64,000 nt of DNA from a bacterium (GTDB lineage: Bacteria; Bdellovibrionota; UBA1018), in the NCBI GenBank assembly GCA_019751945.1, contig JAIEMT010000010.1, positions 1 to 64,000 on the forward strand, written 5' to 3'. A model generated the notes under the pieces. The model made no database searches and was not told the origin of the DNA. It worked only from the letters and a program-made list of their open reading frames with translations. Below are positions 60,270 through 64,000 of the stretch, piece after piece; the first letter of the stretch is position 1; every line of letters begins with the position of its first letter. The position numbers were made by a program, and so were the translations under genes.

Positions 60270-61181
60270 TCAGAGTCCGAAGACAATTCCAAGAGTCGCG
60301 TACATGGCGCTGAGATTCATGCTCTCTTGGCCAGTCGCTGAGCCGGATTGCCCGGCACCGAGGTAGGGGATTCCGCTCAGGGTCATCATACGATACCCCA
60401 GGTCGATCTTTAGGAGCGTGCTGCCATCGTCTGTGAGCGGGAGTGTGCCGACGATTTTTCCTCCAAAGAGAATGCCTATCACGTTGGAGGTAGTAATGAT
60501 GTTCACGCCCGAGCCGTTCCCCGCCGAGTTCATCGAAAGGCCCGCTCCTGGAGCAATGAAGATATCCAACCCTTTGCCATTTCCATTCACGACTTTGAAA
60601 GCTGCCGAGAGGTTGGCTACGAAGCCGTTTGAGAAGTAGTAGATCGCCGTAGCAGGTGCGCCGCCGGGAGCAGTGAAGGAGTAGTAGAACGCATCTGCAT
60701 CGAGCCAAATCGAGTTACTGAGTTTTAGCATGGCCGATGCGCCGTAGGTTAGGCCGCCACCACCCGCACCTGTGGTTCCGCCAATTGCCGTATTAAAGGC
60801 AGTCGCATTCACGCCCAGGGTGTAACCGAGTTGCGGGCCAATGTAGAAATCGCTCTTGCCGTGGCGTCCGCGAGCTGCTGGACGTGAAGCGGAAGATGCT
60901 CCTGCACCCTTTTCAATTCTGACTGAATCTTTTTGAATCCAACCCTTGGTGGCGCCTTTAACCGGTTTACTGAAGCTGATGCTGTACCAACCGGTCTTGG
61001 TAGCCGAGACCAGATTCACACCTGTTCCGCTGCGCAAACGGCCGAGCACTTCACTGCCACCATCGGGACTGCGATGAACAACTGTATCGGAAGTTAAGGT
61101 TCCGCGAACGACTGCCGACGCCGTGGCCGGGAGCAAAATTCCTAAAGTCGCAATCAGGGTCAGGAATTTATGGAGTCGCAT
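60270..61181 (-). CDS. SH3-domain plus outer-membrane beta-barrel protein
   Basis: A 303-residue exported protein: signal peptide (about 1-23, ending SAV), bacterial SH3 domain (about 30-90: DTVVHRSPDGGSEVLGRLRSG, WYSISFS, KGWIQKDSVRI), a Ser/Ala/Arg linker, then an eight-strand-like outer-membrane barrel (about 108-303) with alternating strands such as YIGPQLGYTLGVNATAF. The SH3 module could bind peptidoglycan and link barrel to wall. This combination is uncommon. Confidence 0.85.
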   Translation of the reverse strand: MRLHKFLTLIATLGILLPATASAVVRGTLTSDTVVHRSPDGGSEVLGRLRSGTGVNLVSATKTGWYSISFSKPVKGATKGWIQKDSVRIEKGAGASSASRPAARGRHGKSDFYIGPQLGYTLGVNATAFNTAIGGTTGAGGGGLTYGASAMLKLSNSIWLDADAFYYSFTAPGGAPATAIYYFSNGFVANLSAAFKVVNGNGKGLDIFIAPGAGLSMNSAGNGSGVNIITTSNVIGILFGGKIVGTLPLTDDGSTLLKIDLGYRMMTLSGIPYLGAGQSGSATGQESMNLSAMYATLGIVFGL

Positions 61182-61239
61182 ACCTTATCTATTAAGTTTG
61201 AAACACTTAGCCATTTTTTCAATAGAAATATGATTTATT

Positions 61240-62145
61240 CTACGCAGCTCGGCGATAATGGGACGTGTGCGTGCCTTTTTTGACGGTGCGAAAAACCACG
61301 TCCGTTGAGTGATGAGTTGGAATATTTGGAACCAACCCTTTTCCAGAACTGAAAACTCCACGGACCCAGTGCTTGAAGTCGCTCTTCCAGGTCAAGCGAT
61401 TGTCGGTCAACTTGGGTTCAAATCCTAAGAGTTGAAGAGCGCGGCTGAGCTTTTTAATCTTGGCTTTGGTCTTGGTGTTGAGATTTCCAAACTGACATCC
61501 GAATCCGCGAGCATAGCCTTTTTTCTCACCCTCTTGTCGAGCGTGAACGGCATGTCCGGGAGCGGAAACGACCAGATTCAAAAAGCGAAATTGGATTTCG
61601 ATGTGTTTGAACTGCGCAATTTTCTTCGAGCTAGAAAACTCTACGAAGAATCCGCCTTCAGAGATGTCTAAAATTTTACACGGATAGGTCGAACCATGAA
61701 CTTTCGCTGAGGCGCCGATCTTGACATCAAAGCGCGGTGAAGATTCCCACCAGCGGAGGCGAGAATCAAAGTACCCTAAGCGTACTGCTGGGATCAGGAA
61801 GTAAGTGACCAGACCTAAGTTCATGATCTGTACGGCCGCCAGGCTTGCAATTCCAAAGACGTCCTGAGTTTCTTTCCAGGTGAAAAAGTTCTGGTAAGCG
61901 TTCCAGAACATGATGGCGAGGAAGATGGCATAGCTCCAACGCTTCATCGCAAAGATGGAAAGTGCGGCAATGACTGGTAAACCAAAAATTTCGAGATTGT
62001 TTTGAACCGACCCGTATTTCACCAAACCGTTGAAGAGCAAGATCGGTGAAATTTTAGCCATCCAAGCGGAATAGCAGAGGCTCACCACGGGTGCGAAAAC
62101 TTGGATAAAGGAGAGTACTAGGATTGGCCAAGGGCGTCGACGCAT
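61240..62145 (-). CDS. Membrane protein with C-terminal PilZ domain
   Basis: A 301-residue protein with about four N-terminal helices (1-125) and a cytoplasmic PilZ domain (about 140-240: DVKIGASAKVHG, CKILDISEGGFFVEF matching D/N-x-S-x-x-G-x). The first PilZ arginine motif RxxxR is not clear before it, so cyclic-di-GMP binding is possible rather than certain. The basic C-terminal tail (KKGTHTSHYRRAA) is unusual. It lies 30 bases after the glycosyltransferase. Confidence 0.88.
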   Translation of the reverse strand: MRRRPWPILVLSFIQVFAPVVSLCYSAWMAKISPILLFNGLVKYGSVQNNLEIFGLPVIAALSIFAMKRWSYAIFLAIMFWNAYQNFFTWKETQDVFGIASLAAVQIMNLGLVTYFLIPAVRLGYFDSRLRWWESSPRFDVKIGASAKVHGSTYPCKILDISEGGFFVEFSSSKKIAQFKHIEIQFRFLNLVVSAPGHAVHARQEGEKKGYARGFGCQFGNLNTKTKAKIKKLSRALQLLGFEPKLTDNRLTWKSDFKHWVRGVFSSGKGLVPNIPTHHSTDVVFRTVKKGTHTSHYRRAA

Positions 62146-62175
62146 ACTGACTTATCGGGCAATCACCCGATATAT

Positions 62176-63246
62176 TTAAGTTCTTTGAAAACCTTTGAGC
62201 AGCTGGTCGAGGAGCGGGCCGATGCAAGTCCAGTCGTAGCGATCTTTGACGGTCTTCAAAGCGTGGTTCCCCACTTCCTTCCGGAGATCGGGGTTCGTCA
62301 CTAGACGCAGAATGTCACTCGCAAAAGAATCGGGCTGATCGGAGACAAATACATCGTAGGTGGGGGTGAGCGCCAATCCCTCGGTGGCATTTCCAGTGGT
62401 AACAACGCAGCGCCCTGAGGCCATGGCTTGCAGAATCTTAATCTGGGTTCGGCCGCCTTCTCGAACCGGGATGAAGACGATGGCCGCTTCTCCAATCAGG
62501 TCTAACATCGAGCTCGGATTCGCGCGAACGTCCACAGCATGCGATCGAAGATGATCGTTCAATGCAGGAGAAGGATTGTTTCCTGCGACCACCACCCGTG
62601 GCATTTTTTCGCGAAGAGCGGCACGTAGGCGAGGCAGAATTTCTTCGACGAACCAGTAGAGTCCTTTGATGTTGGGTTCGTAATCGAGCGAACCGGAAAA
62701 GAGCAGAGACTGTCCTTGATGGGTGCAAAGCTTTTCGAAGTAAGGAGTATCCACAAAGTTGGGGATGACTTGAAGCCTTGCTTCGCGAGAAATTTTTCTC
62801 ACGCGTCCTGCTTCCGCTTCTGTCGGAACCACGATGAGATCTGCTCCGGACAAATACTTACGGGGAACTCCATCGTCGTCGCAGACGATTTTGTACCCCA
62901 TCGCGCGCGCGCGAAAAAAATAGTCGTACATCTTCGGTCCCGAGAACCAGATGAGCCGGCCTGGTGCAGCTCTTTGCTTCAGTGCTTGAATGAGGGGCTG
63001 TCCCCACATGAGGAAGCTGGGACTGCGAATTTGAGTGAAGGTGACGTTGGCTAACTCCGAAGGCGCGAACAATCCGCGCAGAGAAGCTACCGGCATTTCT
63101 TGAGTGGGATTTCCCTTTCGGAAGTATAAAACTTCCACCGGTACTTTTTCGCTCAAGAGCTTGATGAAAAGCGCTTCGCGAATCCTTCTTCCGCCGACAG
63201 GAGGAAAAGGAGCTTCTTCCGTAATAAATAAAAGAGGTTCAGACAT
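62176..63246 (-). CDS. Glycosyltransferase family 4-like protein
   Basis: A 356-residue GT-B-fold glycosyltransferase. Visible: N-terminal FITEEAPFPPVGGRRIREAL (acceptor domain start), DDDGVPRKYLS region, LLFSGSLDYEPNIKGLYWF at the start of the donor domain, and the donor motif VREGGRTQIKILQAMASGRCVVTT with the usual E-x7-E replaced by other residues. It probably makes an exopolysaccharide or lipopolysaccharide linkage. The ATG touches the transaldolase stop (TAAATG). Confidence 0.9.
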   Translation of the reverse strand: MSEPLLFITEEAPFPPVGGRRIREALFIKLLSEKVPVEVLYFRKGNPTQEMPVASLRGLFAPSELANVTFTQIRSPSFLMWGQPLIQALKQRAAPGRLIWFSGPKMYDYFFRARAMGYKIVCDDDGVPRKYLSGADLIVVPTEAEAGRVRKISREARLQVIPNFVDTPYFEKLCTHQGQSLLFSGSLDYEPNIKGLYWFVEEILPRLRAALREKMPRVVVAGNNPSPALNDHLRSHAVDVRANPSSMLDLIGEAAIVFIPVREGGRTQIKILQAMASGRCVVTTGNATEGLALTPTYDVFVSDQPDSFASDILRLVTNPDLRKEVGNHALKTVKDRYDWTCIGPLLDQLLKGFQRT

Positions 63247-63957
63247 TTACAGAGAGAATCCAGCAGCCTCACTATCTGCTTTAAAAGTTTTCACTGTATC
63301 CAAACTGACTGACTTCAAATCTTTTCCGAAGCCAGTCACTTTCTTAATCACATCCGCAGGCGCCGTAATGATGTGGCTCCCCGATGCTTCAGCCTGAACA
63401 ACATTGTACGCCTCTCGCGTGCTGGCCCAAAGACATTCTACTTTGGGGCCCGTTTCTCGGCAAAGTTCCGCGCTCGCAGTCATGGTCGGCATGGGGTCGC
63501 GACCGGTGTCGGCAATTCGTCCTGCGAAAACCGAAACAATGGCCGGGGCGCCGCCTTTGACAGCTTGGCAAGTTTCCCAAACCTGGGTGAGAGTTAGAAT
63601 GGCGGTGATATTGATTTGAACCCCGCCCTGGCTCATCTCTCGAATCAGGGGAATGGTGGATTCACCGGTGGAATTCGAAATCGGAATCTTCACGTAAACG
63701 TTCTTGCCCCAGGTAGCGATTTCCTTCCCCTGACGTTTCATGGTGGGAAGATCGTCAGCAAAGACCTCAAAGGAGATAGGTTTTCCACCAATTTGGGTCA
63801 GGATTTCCTGGCAGTAAGCTTTGTAGTCCTTCACGCCCGCCTTTTTCATCAGGCTGGGGTTGGTGGTGAAGCCTGATACCAAAGGGTTTTTTGCCATTTC
63901 AAGGATGGCGGGGCGGTCTGCGCCGTCTAAGAAGATTTTGATTTTGGGTGAGCTCAT
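63247..63957 (-). CDS. tal: Transaldolase / fructose-6-phosphate aldolase
   Basis: A 236-residue TIM-barrel enzyme of the small transaldolase family: GFTTNPSLMKKAG, NVYVKIPIS (Schiff-base Lys), GVQINITAILT and SVFAGRIADTGRDP are all conserved. It links sedoheptulose-7-phosphate/erythrose-4-phosphate with glyceraldehyde-3-phosphate/fructose-6-phosphate, or cleaves fructose-6-phosphate. Start ATG 63957 has GAGG 5 bases upstream; the frame to 63993 is rejected. Joined to a glycosyltransferase, it may be housekeeping only. Confidence 0.94.
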   Translation of the reverse strand: MSSPKIKIFLDGADRPAILEMAKNPLVSGFTTNPSLMKKAGVKDYKAYCQEILTQIGGKPISFEVFADDLPTMKRQGKEIATWGKNVYVKIPISNSTGESTIPLIREMSQGGVQINITAILTLTQVWETCQAVKGGAPAIVSVFAGRIADTGRDPMPTMTASAELCRETGPKVECLWASTREAYNVVQAEASGSHIITAPADVIKKVTGFGKDLKSVSLDTVKTFKADSEAAGFSL

Positions 63958-64000
63958 CCAAACCTCATACCTTATAAAAGAAGACTTCGGCATCTAGAAA

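Overview
The window is 64 kb of bacterial chromosome from a Gram-negative organism. It encodes LolD/FtsX-type envelope ABC transport, a LolA-like carrier, several outer-membrane beta-barrels ending in Phe, and an OmpA/MotB-type peptidoglycan-binding protein. GC is moderate (near 50% by eye), coding density is very high, TTG and GTG starts are frequent, and hybrid kinases, PilZ, FecR and AglRQS/MotAB-like stator genes are plentiful. This mixture suggests a delta-proteobacterium-like lineage, most likely Bdellovibrionota/Oligoflexia. That placement is inference: there is no rRNA or universal marker in the window. I saw no tRNA, rRNA, CRISPR array or prophage.

Layout. (1) 0-7.6 kb: a large unknown protein, then a minus-strand operon of a RAYT-type transposase, ligD, an unknown gene, a small ligase-fold gene and a DUF72 gene. 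(2) 7.7-15.3 kb: a REP-like palindrome, an MFS transporter, and a five-gene envelope export operon (ATPase, two FtsX permeases, LolA-like carrier, outer-membrane barrel). (3) 15.3-22.2 kb: EamA transporter, HAD protein, OPA-type MFS transporter, a response regulator with a hybrid kinase, an adenylate-kinase paralogue and an RlmM-like methyltransferase. (4) 22.2-34.3 kb: an unbroken run of eleven minus-strand genes, mostly overlapping or nearly touching. It holds a CHASE3 hybrid kinase, an Hpt protein, two REC-PilZ regulators, a periplasmic FecR protein, three unknown membrane or secreted proteins, a MotA/TolQ-like channel, a MotB/OmpA-like partner and a KBL/BioF-like protein. (5) 34.3-41 kb: an unknown HEQNH protein, further Hpt and receiver proteins, an NtrC-type activator and a long coiled-coil protein. 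(6) 41-57.5 kb: lipid and surface functions: a GT21 glycosyltransferase with a GH1 glycosidase, a B12-type radical SAM protein, three fatty-acid hydroxylase/sterol desaturase family genes (one fused to a JmjC/cupin_8 domain), a polytopic membrane protein, an FG-GAP/UnbV protein, an ABC-F ATPase, two small envelope proteins and a membrane metalloprotease. (7) 57.7-64 kb: a minus-strand series from transaldolase through a glycosyltransferase, a PilZ membrane protein, an SH3-barrel protein and a class-V aminotransferase to a YkgJ-type protein.

The strongest leads are the phosphorelay-plus-stator operon (22.2-34.3 kb), which has the parts of an ion-driven envelope machine but matches no system I can name, and three genes whose family catalytic residues are replaced while the rest of the fold is kept. 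These are LigD (ligase-domain lysine lost), the adenylate-kinase paralogue (K13, R36, R88 and R156 equivalents all changed) and the KBL/BioF-like protein (PLP lysine changed to His). The desaturase-cupin fusion is a further candidate for new lipid chemistry.
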